Positions 1-7,788 are shown, counted from the stretch's first letter. The stretch: DNA of 13,611 nt from Bryobacteraceae bacterium (GCA_025350445.1 JANXXV010000851.1:1-13611), one strand, 5' to 3'. Program-made: numbers and translations. The notes: generated by a model not told the origin, from the sequence alone.

Positions 1-2987
1 AGCGGAACGCCGGACTGCGCCTGATTGATGCCCGATATTTCCCAGCCGCCAAGCGCCATTTGCAAGAGCCTGTTGTTGCTGTTCTTGAAGAATGGCATGT
101 TGTAAATATAGTTCGCCACCAATACGTGAGGGCGATCGAAATCCGAGAGCCCGTAGTAGCCCTGCGCACTGTAAGCGTTCGGCAATACATCCGTCAGGCT
201 CGATCCGTCATCGAGCGATCTTGCATAAGTGTACGCCAGCCCGAACTGAAGCCCGGAGGAAAAGCGGTGCTGCACGCTCACCTGCAATCCGTCGTATCGC
301 GAGTGCCCGCCATTCTCGGAGATACCAATTACGCCCATCCCGAGATACGGCCGCAGCGCATTCGCATTGATCCCTGGATTCGCCTGCAGTGTTCCGGGCA
401 ATAGTTGGTTGATGTTCCGCTTCCGCTGGTTATGGATGCCGCGGCGGCCTACATAGCCAACCTGCACGGTGGTACCCCAACCCACTTCGCGCTGGAAAGT
501 GCCGTTCCATTCCCAGGCCGTAGGAATCTTGAAGACCGGGTCCTGAATCGTCTGCGTGAAGGGGAATGCCCGTGGCGTGGCGCCGCCGGGAATATCCACC
601 ACGCCGTTTACCACCGATTCCTGAAGCTGAAATGGTGCGTTGCCGCCGAGCGCGGTATCGCGGTTGATCGCCGTGCGGTTTGCGAACGATCCTCCGCCGG
701 CGCGGATCACCATCTTCGGAGAGAAAGCATACGCGATGCCCACCCGCGGTTGAAATACGTTCCAATGCGTGGGCGAGAGTCCATCCGGCAAACCGTGATA
801 CAACCGGTCGAACTGGCCGGAATGAAGAGCTGGAATGCGTCCGCCTTCGGCCTTTGGGACGCCCGTTCCTGGAATTACGATGCCGTTGTACTGATCTCCG
901 CTCACAATGAATCCACCCTTCGGATCCACCACCGGCGCCTTGGCGCGATCGTAGTATTGCGGCAGGAACTCGGCAAGGTTGCCCCACTTGCTTTTCCACT
1001 GCGGCCAGATGGACCAGCGGATTCCGTATTCCAGTGTGAGTTTCGGCGTCACCTTCCAGCTATCCTGCGCAAACAGATCGAGCGACGTGGATACGTATGG
1101 CGTGTAGGCCTTGGTTCCGAACTCCGAGTATGTATCGAAATTGCCTAAGATTGCGTTGGCGATTCCCAGCCCGGTTGTGGCCGGATTTCCCGAATCGTTG
1201 AAAGTAAAGTCGCCGTTCTGATTCACCGTTGTGCCCGGTCCAGCCGTCGTTCCCTGGATGAAATCGTTTTGCCCGGCATGTTCCAGATACGCGCCGAATT
1301 TCAGGGTGTGCGTGTTCCAGATCTTCGTCAAATTGTCAGACCAGCCGTAAACAAATCCCGCCCACGATCCGGGATATGGGCCCGCGTCAAGCGTAGTGAG
1401 ACTCTGGAGTCGGATGCTCGGAACCTTCTCCGGAGCGATCTTCGTCCCTGGGTAAAGAAGCGCGTAGTTCAGCCCATAAGCGCTGCGCTGGCAAGCGGTG
1501 CAGTAGCTTCCAAACTGGATGTCGCCTTTCCCGTCGGAGTTGGCTGAGAAGTTGAATTCGTTCACTAACGTGGGCGAGAGCGTGCTGATCAGGCTGGCCG
1601 CGGCAATGCGGTTAGGCCTGGACCAGACCTCCTCCATTCGCCCGAACGTATCTTCGAAGGGAGAATTGAAATGCCACGGAGTGTGGGTTCCGCGGATCGA
1701 GAGATGCTCCATGTCATTGATCAAATAGTCGACTTTGATGGTGTCTTTGCGCAAGTCCGAATGAGTGGATTTGGTGCCGATCCAGTTGGCGGCGCCTTGC
1801 AAAAATCCGGGAACGGGAGTTGGGTAGATATTGAGCAGCGCTTGCCCGTTCCGGCTGATCCGCGATGCCGGAATGATATTCCCTGGGAAAGGCGCGTTAG
1901 CCGCCGGATCTGTTATGGCGCGCACGCGCTTGAAAAATGGGTTGGCCACATCCAACAATTCACTGAAATTCCCATTGCGCATCGCAAGACTCGGTACCGT
2001 TCCGGTATTCGTCGTCTCGTAACGCCGCTTCGTCCACTCTTCCGCGAAAAAGAAGAACAGCTTGTTGCGGTCTTTGTTGAAATGTTTCGGGACGAAGACG
2101 GGCCCGCCCACATCGAATCCATATTGATTGAACCGGTATGGCGCAGCGCCGCCGGCGATCTGCGACAGCGGGCTGTGATTACGCGTCCAGGTGTTGGCAT
2201 CGAGCGCCGAATTGCGGAAGTTCTCTACCAGATCGCCGTGCAAACTTCGCGTTCCGCTCTTTGTGACGAAGCGAATCTGACCGGACGACGAGCGCCCGTA
2301 CTCCGCCGAGTAGTCGGCAGTCAAGACCTGGACTTCCTGCACCGTGTCCACATCGAGCGCGCCCAGCATCGAGCCGGAAGACCGTGTTCGCGTCGCCACC
2401 GCTCCATCCACCATCACTACATATTCGTCGGCGCGGCCGCCGTTAATATTGAAGCCGCCGTTGCTCACGCTGTCCGGGTCGAACGTTCCGATACCGGCGC
2501 CGCTGACTACGCCAGGCGTCAGCGCGGCGAGGTAAATGGGATTGCGCCCGTTCAGCGTGAGGTTTTGAATTTGCTTGTTATCCACCAGACTGCCGACCAG
2601 CGCCGAATCGGTCTGCACCTGCGCGGCGGAGGACTCAACGGTAATCTGGTCTGAGATGGCGCCCACTGTTAGTTCGATATCGGCGCCAATCTTGGATTGC
2701 GCGTCCAGTACGACTCCGGTCCTGACATACTTCTTGAATCCCGTTGCTTCCACGGAGACGTCGTAGACGCCCACGAAGAGCTGCGGAAAGATGTAGTAGC
2801 CGTCCTGATTGCTGGTGGTCTTGCGCTGCTCGCGGCTGCCCTGGTTCGTCGAGATCACGGTGGCGCTAGGTACGCTGGCGCCGGTGGTGTCGCGGATGTA
2901 ACCCGATATCTGACCCGCGTCGAACTGCGCCGAAGCGGCTCCAGCCAGTCCAACCAGCAACAAGCTACTGCAAAGAATTCTGTTCAT
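1..2987 (-). CDS. TonB-dependent receptor / Oar-like outer-membrane protein with N-terminal carboxypeptidase-regulatory domain (3' end outside window)
   Basis: Reading the minus strand from the ATG at 2987 gives 995 codons with no stop before the left edge, so the C-terminus is missing. Residues 1-20 form a signal peptide (MNRILCSSLLLVGLAGAASA). Residues about 22-105 look like a carboxypeptidase-regulatory/Cna-B-like beta-sandwich (QISGYIRDTTGASV, then DGYYIFPQL and GVYDVSVEATGF). A plug-like region follows, with LNGRNPIYLAALTPGVV, NINGGRADEYVVMVDG and DYSAEYGRSSSGQIRFVTKSG. The rest is aromatic-rich beta-barrel, including LFAQDSWKVTPKLTLEYGIR and the late RFSSGLQFGLAYTYARSLDD. No TonB box was recognised. 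Such proteins usually run to about 1,100 residues, so roughly 100-150 are probably missing. The likely role is uptake or binding of oligomers or siderophores in the outer membrane; the substrate is unknown. A GGGGAG ribosome site supports the start. Confidence 0.9.
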   Translation of the reverse strand, partial: MNRILCSSLLLVGLAGAASAQFDAGQISGYIRDTTGASVPSATVISTNQGSREQRKTTSNQDGYYIFPQLFVGVYDVSVEATGFKKYVRTGVVLDAQSKIGADIELTVGAISDQITVESSAAQVQTDSALVGSLVDNKQIQNLTLNGRNPIYLAALTPGVVSGAGIGTFDPDSVSNGGFNINGGRADEYVVMVDGAVATRTRSSGSMLGALDVDTVQEVQVLTADYSAEYGRSSSGQIRFVTKSGTRSLHGDLVENFRNSALDANTWTRNHSPLSQIAGGAAPYRFNQYGFDVGGPVFVPKHFNKDRNKLFFFFAEEWTKRRYETTNTGTVPSLAMRNGNFSELLDVANPFFKRVRAITDPAANAPFPGNIIPASRISRNGQALLNIYPTPVPGFLQGAANWIGTKSTHSDLRKDTIKVDYLINDMEHLSIRGTHTPWHFNSPFEDTFGRMEEVWSRPNRIAAASLISTLSPTLVNEFNFSANSDGKGDIQFGSYCTACQRSAYGLNYALLYPGTKIAPEKVPSIRLQSLTTLDAGPYPGSWAGFVYGWSDNLTKIWNTHTLKFGAYLEHAGQNDFIQGTTAGPGTTVNQNGDFTFNDSGNPATTGLGIANAILGNFDTYSEFGTKAYTPYVSTSLDLFAQDSWKVTPKLTLEYGIRWSIWPQWKSKWGNLAEFLPQYYDRAKAPVVDPKGGFIVSGDQYNGIVIPGTGVPKAEGGRIPALHSGQFDRLYHGLPDGLSPTHWNVFQPRVGIAYAFSPKMVIRAGGGSFANRTAINRDTALGGNAPFQLQESVVNGVVDIPGGATPRAFPFTQTIQDPVFKIPTAWEWNGTFQREVGWGTTVQVGYVGRRGIHNQRKRNINQLLPGTLQANPGINANALRPYLGMGVIGISENGGHSRYDGLQVSVQHRFSSGLQFGLAYTYARSLDDGSSLTDVLPNAYSAQGYYGLSDFDRPHVLVANYIYNMPFFKNSNNRLLQMALGGWEISGINQAQSGVP

Positions 2988-2993
2988 AGCTAT

Positions 2994-2999
2994 CTCCCC
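2994..2999 (-). promoter_or_regulatory. Ribosome binding site of the TonB-receptor-like gene
   Basis: On the minus strand GGGGAG lies 6 bases before the ATG at 2987. It is a strong Shine-Dalgarno match and fixes the start of the receptor gene, in agreement with the signal peptide that follows directly. Confidence 0.7.
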
Positions 3000-3132
3000 G
3001 AAACAATTCCCAACGAAATTGAATTTTTGGAACTTTACCCTGAATGCTTTCACTGCAATAAATTCTATCCGATTCACTCGCGAAGCGGTGGCCTCACCGC
3101 CGAAGAACGCTGCGCGGTGACGCTTGGGTATC

Positions 3133-4230
3133 ATGAAGTGTAAGCCTATGCTGACTCGACTTAGTTTGTTCCTTTGCGTTGGGGCGTCGCTGTGCCGCGG
3201 TGCGGAGAACACGTGGAACGCGAAGGCCGCGGCTGCTTATCTGGATCGGCGTGCGGAGTGGTGGATGACGTGGCCCAACGCCGCGCGCGATCATGATACA
3301 TTCTGCGTGTCGTGCCACACTGCGGTGCCATACGCGTTGAGCCGGCCTTTGTTACGGCGGGCGATGGGCGAAAGCGCGGGTACAGCCACTGAGCGGAAGC
3401 TGATTGCCAACGTTGGAAAGCGCGTTCGGCTTTGGTCTGAAGTGCAGCCGTTTTATTTCAGTAATGCCAGTGCGCCGAACCGGAGTGCGGAATCGCGGGC
3501 AACGGAAGCGGTTCTGAATGCGCTTATACTCGCTGTTTCAGCGGGCGTGCAGGGCGGGTTGTCACCGGATCTGCCAATCGCGTTAGAAAACATGTGGGCG
3601 GTACAGATCGCGGACGGCGCTAATCGCGGAGCCTTTCCCTGGCTCGACTTTCACAACCGGCCATGGGAAGCCGACGATTCGCAGTATTACGGAAGCGCTC
3701 TTGCCGCGGTGGCCGTAGGCATGACGCCTGCCGATTCACGCCGCAATGGTCCTGAACTGCGCCGGATCGAGTTGCTGGTTGAGTACCTCCGCCGCGGTTT
3801 CGGATCGCAATCGCCGATTAACAGGACGGTGGCGTTATGGGCGGCAGCGAGATTACCTGGCATCTTGACCGCTGACGAGAAAGCGGCGCTGCTGCGCGAT
3901 CTGGCGGGCGCGCAACGGCCGGACGGAGGATGGAGCCTGACGGCACTCGCGGGTTCATGGAAACGCCACGACGGAACCGCCCTGGAAACGGCGAGCGACG
4001 GCTATGCTACCGGGCTGGTGGCATATGCCATGGCTGGCGCAGGTGTGCCTAGGACTGAGCGATCTTTAGCCGCCGGGCTGCACTGGCTCAAGCAAAACCA
4101 GTCGGCGGCGGACGGACGCTGGGTTGGGTACTCGTTGAACAAAGAGCGGGACTTGAATTCGGATGCCGGCCGGTTTATGAGCGATGCCGCGACCGCATAT
4201 GCAGTGCTCGCTCTGACCTCGGAGCCGTAA
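3133..4230 (+). CDS. Exported c-type heme protein fused to a squalene-cyclase/prenyltransferase-like alpha-alpha toroid
   Basis: The product is 365 aa from the ATG at 3133. Other in-frame starts are TTG 3124 and ATG 3148; none has a strong ribosome site. Residues 6-23 form a signal-peptide-like stretch (MLTRLSLFLCVGASLCRG), so the protein is probably periplasmic or membrane-attached. FCVSCHTAVPYALSRP at 57-72 holds one CxxCH heme-attachment motif (Cys58, Cys61, His62). The rest is helical, with repeats typical of the squalene cyclase/prenyltransferase toroid: WEADDSQYYGSALAAVAVG at 178-196, QRPDGGW at 261-267 and QNQSAADGRW at 321-330. The last two resemble QW motifs. The DxDD catalytic motif of squalene-hopene cyclases is not seen, so cyclase activity is unlikely. 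A redox or ligand-binding role is inferred. It is transcribed divergently from the TonB receptor. Confidence 0.8.
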   Translation: MKCKPMLTRLSLFLCVGASLCRGAENTWNAKAAAAYLDRRAEWWMTWPNAARDHDTFCVSCHTAVPYALSRPLLRRAMGESAGTATERKLIANVGKRVRLWSEVQPFYFSNASAPNRSAESRATEAVLNALILAVSAGVQGGLSPDLPIALENMWAVQIADGANRGAFPWLDFHNRPWEADDSQYYGSALAAVAVGMTPADSRRNGPELRRIELLVEYLRRGFGSQSPINRTVALWAAARLPGILTADEKAALLRDLAGAQRPDGGWSLTALAGSWKRHDGTALETASDGYATGLVAYAMAGAGVPRTERSLAAGLHWLKQNQSAADGRWVGYSLNKERDLNSDAGRFMSDAATAYAVLALTSEP

Positions 4231-4388
4231 GCCGATCGCCGCTCGTGGAGATCGAACGCCTGCGCCAAGTTTTGCCCGGAGACGTATTGCTTCATCCGCT
4301 CCGAAGTGCAAAAGACCACAGGCAAGCCGCATGCTCTTTTACGTAGGCGGGATCAGCGACAAACAAGAATCCCCTTGGCGCAAGGCCC

Positions 4389-4413
4389 TGGAGGTCTTCG
4401 ATGAAGACCTCCA
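4389..4413. repeat. Perfect 11-bp inverted repeat with 3-nt loop (hairpin)
   Basis: TGGAGGTCTTC, loop GAT, then GAAGACCTCCA pair perfectly over 11 bp. It lies within the far, poorly recognisable part of the NmrA-like pseudogene. No T-run follows on either strand, so it is not a classical intrinsic terminator. Confidence 0.7.
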
Positions 4414-4591
4414 AAACTGGAATAATCTGAGTCTGTTCCCGGATGATCGAGAGATACCCGCCGATGCTGTCGACGCTCTGCAAGTGAAGCCGATCGGCCT
4501 GCAACCGCCGCTCCCGCCAAAGTTCTGGCTGGCGCGCCAAACGATCGGCTTGTAGGATGCAGACATACAAAAACGATGGACGCCCGATTCC

Positions 4592-4609
4592 TTCGCCACG
4601 CGTGGCGAA
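4592..4609. repeat. Perfect 18-bp palindrome
   Basis: TTCGCCACG followed by CGTGGCGAA is a perfect 18-bp palindrome without a spacer, inside the NmrA-like pseudogene. It has the form of a dimeric-protein operator but may be chance in decaying coding sequence (part of SPRVAKE in the old frame). Confidence 0.6.
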
Positions 4610-4835
4610 TTCCGTTCCGTGGGCCCGTCCAACAGCATATCCACTCCGTCCGCAACGCCCTTCAGACTGTAGGAATGGAACTCGCCGGCGACGATGACTT
4701 AGGCGGCAGGGAGCCCTTCGGCTCGCGCGGAAGATCGGCAAAGTGCCCTGGTCCAATGCCCCCGAGTGCAGGACCGCACGCACAAACTGTCATCCGAGTA
4801 CTCCGGACGCGCCCGCAACCAAAATCCGCTTCATG

Positions 4836-5588
4836 TCATCGCCCTCCGGAGACGTCGACGATCGTACCGGTGATGTAGGACGCCTCCTCGGAAAGCAGCC
4901 AGAGTATCGCCGCCGCTACCTCCTCAGGCCGGCCGCCGCGTTTCATAGGAACTGAAGACTTTACGCGATCCACGCGGTCCGGCTCGCCACCCTTGGCATG
5001 AAGTTCGGTGTAGATGAACCCCGGTCTAACGCCGTTGACGCGAATCCCTTCTTCCGCCACTTCCTTCGCCAGTCCTATCGTAAAGGTGTCAACGGCTCCT
5101 TTGCTCGTCGCGTAGTCGACGTACTCGCCGGGTGCGCCCGAACGAGCTGCCCCTGAAGACACATTTACGATACTTCCCCCGCTGCCGCCATGCCGGGTGG
5201 ACATTCGCCGGACGGCTTCGCGCGCACAAAGAAATGGCCCAACGACGTTGACCGCGAAAATTCTCTGCAACCGCGCCTCGTCCATTTCGTCCACCCGCAT
5301 TTGACGCTCCAGCGTTGCTGCGTTGTTCACCAGCGCGGTTACACGGCCCAACTGCCGGTCCACCTCTTCGAACAGAGCGACCACTGCGGGTTCCGAACGG
5401 ACGTCGGCTTGTAGCGCGGTCGCACTGCCGCCGCCGCGCTGAATGGCGTTGACAACCTGGACAGCCTCGTCGTGCCCTTGCCTATAGTTGATACAAACCG
5501 CGTAGCCGCGCCGTGCCGCCAGAAGCGCCGTGGCTGCGCCAATCCCGCGGCTGCCTCCGGTAACAATCAGAACCTTACCGCAGGACAT
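4836..5588 (-). CDS. Classical short-chain dehydrogenase/reductase (SDR) oxidoreductase
   Basis: The product is 250 aa, the normal size of a classical SDR, and is cytosolic. Visible motifs are the TGGSRGIG cofactor loop (10-17), DV at 62-63, NNAA (88-91), the active-site Asn (Asn114 in FAVNVVG), Ser144/Ser145 in NVSSG, and the catalytic YxxxK (Tyr159, Lys163). PG at 189-190 and the C-terminal GTIVDVSGG complete the pattern. The residues NYR after the second strand suggest NADP(H) preference, which is inferred. The substrate cannot be told. The ATG at 5588 lies inside the phosphatase gene and overlaps its end by 14 bp, so the two genes are very likely co-transcribed and perhaps translationally coupled. 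One base after its stop begins the NmrA-like pseudogene. Confidence 0.93.
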   Translation of the reverse strand: MSCGKVLIVTGGSRGIGAATALLAARRGYAVCINYRQGHDEAVQVVNAIQRGGGSATALQADVRSEPAVVALFEEVDRQLGRVTALVNNAATLERQMRVDEMDEARLQRIFAVNVVGPFLCAREAVRRMSTRHGGSGGSIVNVSSGAARSGAPGEYVDYATSKGAVDTFTIGLAKEVAEEGIRVNGVRPGFIYTELHAKGGEPDRVDRVKSSVPMKRGGRPEEVAAAILWLLSEEASYITGTIVDVSGGR

Positions 5589-6675
5589 CTATCAACGGTT
5601 TCCCGGCGTTCGCCACCGCTCCCGCATAGTCCTCCCCGAGCAAGGCGGCCAAAGTGGCGGCGATCTGGCTTTGCGTCACCGGCGCGATTTTGGATCGCTC
5701 ACCCAGCGGCTGCGTATCCGGACCCAGAAATGCCATCCAAATATATTTGGAATCGGGTATCTTCACGCCGTGACTTTTCCACTCCAACGGCGCTTCGCCG
5801 CGGCCGTGGTCGGTGGAAAAAATGAGCGTCGTCTTGCCGCGGTATTGGGGCATGGATTGCACCGTGTCCCAAAACATCTTGAGATAAGCATCCACGCGGT
5901 GGGCCGAATGCAAGTACTCGGCATAATTGCCACCGTGCGCCCAATCGTCAGTCTCTCCCAAGGAAAGGTACAGGACACGCGGTTTCCGTTCCTTCAGGTA
6001 TTCCAGAGCGGTGTGGAACGTCAAGGAATCGAATGCTTCGTCAGGCCACACGCGTGGAGCTTCCGCCTTCAATTGATTGAGCAGTTCCATACTTGGTGTG
6101 ATGGACCCGGCGGTGAACGGATCGTACCCTGCGTTCACCGGAAACCCGGCCCGTGCGGCATTGAATATGTATGGGAACACATCCCAGGCCCCAAATGCCG
6201 CCACTTTGTTCCGGAAAGCCGGCTTCTGGTGCAGCCATTCCAGAACAGTCACATTGGAATTGAGAATCTTGTCGTTGCTGGTGATACCCGGATCGGGAAA
6301 TCCACAGAGGGTTTCGCTGTACCCTGGATAAGAGAAGTTCTTCCCGTTGGTCACGAAGGCGTCGGACTTCAGATCGCGGTTCCCGTAGATCTGGCCGTCC
6401 TTCGCCACGGTGCCCCACAGGAAGGGCATCAAAGCTTGGCGCCGCGCCGCCGGTGTTTCCCGCCAATAGGCTGCCTTTAATGCGTCCACGCTCGATTCGG
6501 CGGTATTCTCCTTGGTCAGTAGCGAATCTTCCGCTCCGGAGAAGACTTCCTGCAAGCGAAGGCCGTCTGTCATCACGAAGATGATGTTTTCCGTCTTGTG
6601 CGTCGCCGGTGGCGCTGCGAAAGCGGATAGAAGGGCGGAACTAAATAGGATGAAGCGAAAGATGGCGTGGTTCAC
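5575..6675 (-). CDS. Exported alkaline-phosphatase-superfamily hydrolase (phosphatase/phosphodiesterase/sulfatase-like)
   Basis: The product is 366 aa. It starts at GTG 6675, supported by a GAGGAAA ribosome site upstream and a signal peptide right after the start (about residues 1-21, ending SAFAA), so the enzyme is periplasmic or secreted. It carries the metal-site pattern of the alkaline phosphatase superfamily: Asp37 in FVMTDGLRLQEVF, ETDDWAHGG at 241-249, TDHGRG at 288-293 (Asp289, His290) and SHGV with His302. A likely nucleophile is Ser115 or Ser120 in SYPGYSE. The C-terminal VTQSQIAATLAALLG matches the end of this fold. No CxPxR sulfatase signature is seen, so a phosphate ester, phosphodiester or phosphonate substrate is more likely than a sulfate ester. 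It is the first gene of a tight pair with the SDR. Confidence 0.88.
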   Translation of the reverse strand: MNHAIFRFILFSSALLSAFAAPPATHKTENIIFVMTDGLRLQEVFSGAEDSLLTKENTAESSVDALKAAYWRETPAARRQALMPFLWGTVAKDGQIYGNRDLKSDAFVTNGKNFSYPGYSETLCGFPDPGITSNDKILNSNVTVLEWLHQKPAFRNKVAAFGAWDVFPYIFNAARAGFPVNAGYDPFTAGSITPSMELLNQLKAEAPRVWPDEAFDSLTFHTALEYLKERKPRVLYLSLGETDDWAHGGNYAEYLHSAHRVDAYLKMFWDTVQSMPQYRGKTTLIFSTDHGRGEAPLEWKSHGVKIPDSKYIWMAFLGPDTQPLGERSKIAPVTQSQIAATLAALLGEDYAGAVANAGKPLIDVLR

Positions 6676-6741
6676 TGGGATTTTCCTCTGGCCTGATGGG
6701 CAGACTAGCGGTATCCTACCATGCCGGAACTATAGCGCTAG

Positions 6742-7074
6742 TCAGATCCCGCTGGGGACCGGAGCGTAGTCGTACTGCGTAGTGAATGAGCTATGCCGCG
6801 ATTCGGAGGCGCGCTGTTTGCGGACCTGTCCCCGGCTTCGATTGTGCGCCTTCGGTCGGGCAGTTTCCGTTTCCGCCATGGTCTGGTACGGCTGGATGCG
6901 AGCTTCCAAAACGGCGCCCGCACACTCATCGCTCCCCTGAACCCGCGATACCTGCTGCGGGGCGTAGGTCTTGAACATCTGATGTTCCAGCCCGGCGCCG
7001 GCGCAAAGCGCGCTGCTTAACAGAACGGGAACCGAAAGCTGAAGGAGACGAAGATTACGGAATCTGTTGTTCAT
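6742..7074 (-). CDS. Small putative secreted protein, unrecognised
   Basis: This is a 110-aa reading frame from ATG 7074. The first 27 residues look like a signal peptide: Arg at 4, 6 and 9, hydrophobic LLQLSVPVLLSSALCAGA, then a plausible cleavage after AGA. The mature part is polar, rich in Gln, Glu, Arg and Ser, with one Cys (Cys50), and matches no family I know. The purine-rich GAGAAG before the start is only 2 bases from the ATG, which is too close for a good ribosome site. It sits between paiB and the phosphatase on the same strand, with gaps of 75 and 66 bp. It could be genuine, the remnant of a longer gene, or chance; the signal peptide is the only positive evidence. Confidence 0.4.
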   Translation of the reverse strand: MNNRFRNLRLLQLSVPVLLSSALCAGAGLEHQMFKTYAPQQVSRVQGSDECAGAVLEARIQPYQTMAETETARPKAHNRSRGQVRKQRASESRHSSFTTQYDYAPVPSGI

Positions 7075-7149
7075 TACTTCTCAATACTACCCGAAACCGG
7101 GACTTTTTTACCAGAACTTTAATTGCTTAGTACTGGAACCTTAGTTCTC

Positions 7150-7788
7150 TCACTCCAGTATTTTTCTAGAGATCAGGTCCGCCATATGCTGCTGCGCCGG
7201 ATCGCCGGAGGCAGTCAGTCCTTCGACAACTCCCGCGCGATCCACAGCCGATCGGTTCTGGCTGAGTTTCCACTTGCCCTCCAGCCGGGCGATGCGGATC
7301 TCGATGCCCACGATCCCTTTCAACATGTCGCGAATGAAGCTTGCCGGGGCGTCGTTGATGGACCAGCGATCGGCGAAGCCAGCCTCATGCGCGTTGGTGA
7401 GGTTGCGCAGGTGGGCCTCCAGCAGGGCAGGATCGTCAAATGTGGCCAGGGTTCCGTGGGCGTGAACCACGGCGTAGTTGTAGGTAGGCACCACGCTGCC
7501 TGTCTCCAGTTTGGAAGGATACCAGGACGGCGTGATGTAGGCGGCGGGCCCTTGAAAAATCGCTAGAGCCGGCATGTTCGGAAGCGAATCTTTCCACTGG
7601 CTATTGGCTTTGGAAAGATGTCCGCGCAGGGTTCCCAACGGCGCCGGTTCAGGATCTACAATCAGCGGAATATGGTTGGCCAGGAATCCATCCGGCCCCA
7701 GCGTGACCAGTGCCGCGAGGCTGTGCCGGCCGATCAAGCCGTGGAGAATATCGACGCGCTCCTCGCGGAAATGGGGCGGGATATACAA
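7150..7788 (-). CDS. paiB: PaiB-family FMN-binding protein / putative negative transcriptional regulator
   Basis: The product is 212 aa, the usual PaiB length. The N-terminus MYIPPHFRE, then LATLV-type strand SLAALVTLGPDGFLANHIPL, GHLSKANSQW and PAAYITPSWYP with TYNYAVVHAHG are characteristic of the PaiB/FMN-binding split-barrel family. The start is TTG 7788: it gives the family N-terminus exactly, and a GGAG lies 7 bases upstream. That ribosome site sits in the 12-bp gap after the metallo-beta-lactamase stop, so the two genes are probably one transcript. In Bacillus, PaiB with PaiA lowers expression of degradative enzymes and sporulation genes; whether this homologue regulates transcription or is a flavin enzyme is open. 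No paiA acetyltransferase gene is in the window. Confidence 0.9.
   Translation of the reverse strand: MYIPPHFREERVDILHGLIGRHSLAALVTLGPDGFLANHIPLIVDPEPAPLGTLRGHLSKANSQWKDSLPNMPALAIFQGPAAYITPSWYPSKLETGSVVPTYNYAVVHAHGTLATFDDPALLEAHLRNLTNAHEAGFADRWSINDAPASFIRDMLKGIVGIEIRIARLEGKWKLSQNRSAVDRAGVVEGLTASGDPAQQHMADLISRKILE

Larger units (their letters stand above)
4232..4834 (-). pseudogene. Decayed NmrA-like / atypical SDR (NAD(P)-binding) gene
   Basis: An ATG at 4834, one base after the stop of the upstream SDR gene, opens with MKRILVAGASGVLG, the glycine-rich NAD(P)-binding start of NmrA-like/atypical SDRs. A TGA at 4792-4790 then stops it, probably from CGA, since QFVRAVLHSG continues in the same frame. 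Homology then moves to the next frame near a run of five G (HWTRALCRSSARAEGLPAA, a TAA stop, then LKGVADGVDMLLD and KESGVHRF). It returns to the first frame at a run of five T near 4573 (LYVCILQADRL). The stretch between GVADGVD and SGVHRF is shorter than in the family, suggesting an internal deletion. The trace is clear to about 4530 and weak below 4450, so the 3' limit is uncertain. This was probably the third gene of the phosphatase-SDR operon. Confidence 0.75.

Noticed and set aside
405..1148. Long plus-strand frame of 247 codons (and another at 1671-2654) opposite the TonB receptor
   Set aside because: The minus strand here encodes a continuous receptor with signal peptide, plug and barrel motifs. 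The plus-strand translations are Arg-rich, resemble no family and are antisense shadows.
3124..3132. TTG at 3124 as start of the heme/toroid protein
   Set aside because: It adds only three residues before an ATG, has no ribosome site, and does not improve the signal peptide.
4292..4783. A 163-codon minus-strand frame that could be taken as an intact protein
   Set aside because: It is one frame of the NmrA-like pseudogene. Family-like segments occur both in it and in the neighbouring frame, and the true start at 4834 is separated from it by a TGA.
5530..6480. Plus-strand frame of 316 codons across the phosphatase gene
   Set aside because: It lies opposite a gene with a signal peptide and metal-site motifs, and its translation has no recognisable domain or ribosome site.
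7090..7136. Possible terminator after paiB (CCCGAAACCGGG then T-run on the plus strand; CCAGAACT/AGTACTGG imperfect repeat)
   Set aside because: The T-run follows the short stem only on the plus strand, where no gene ends. On the minus strand, where paiB ends, A residues follow, so it is not a terminator for that gene.
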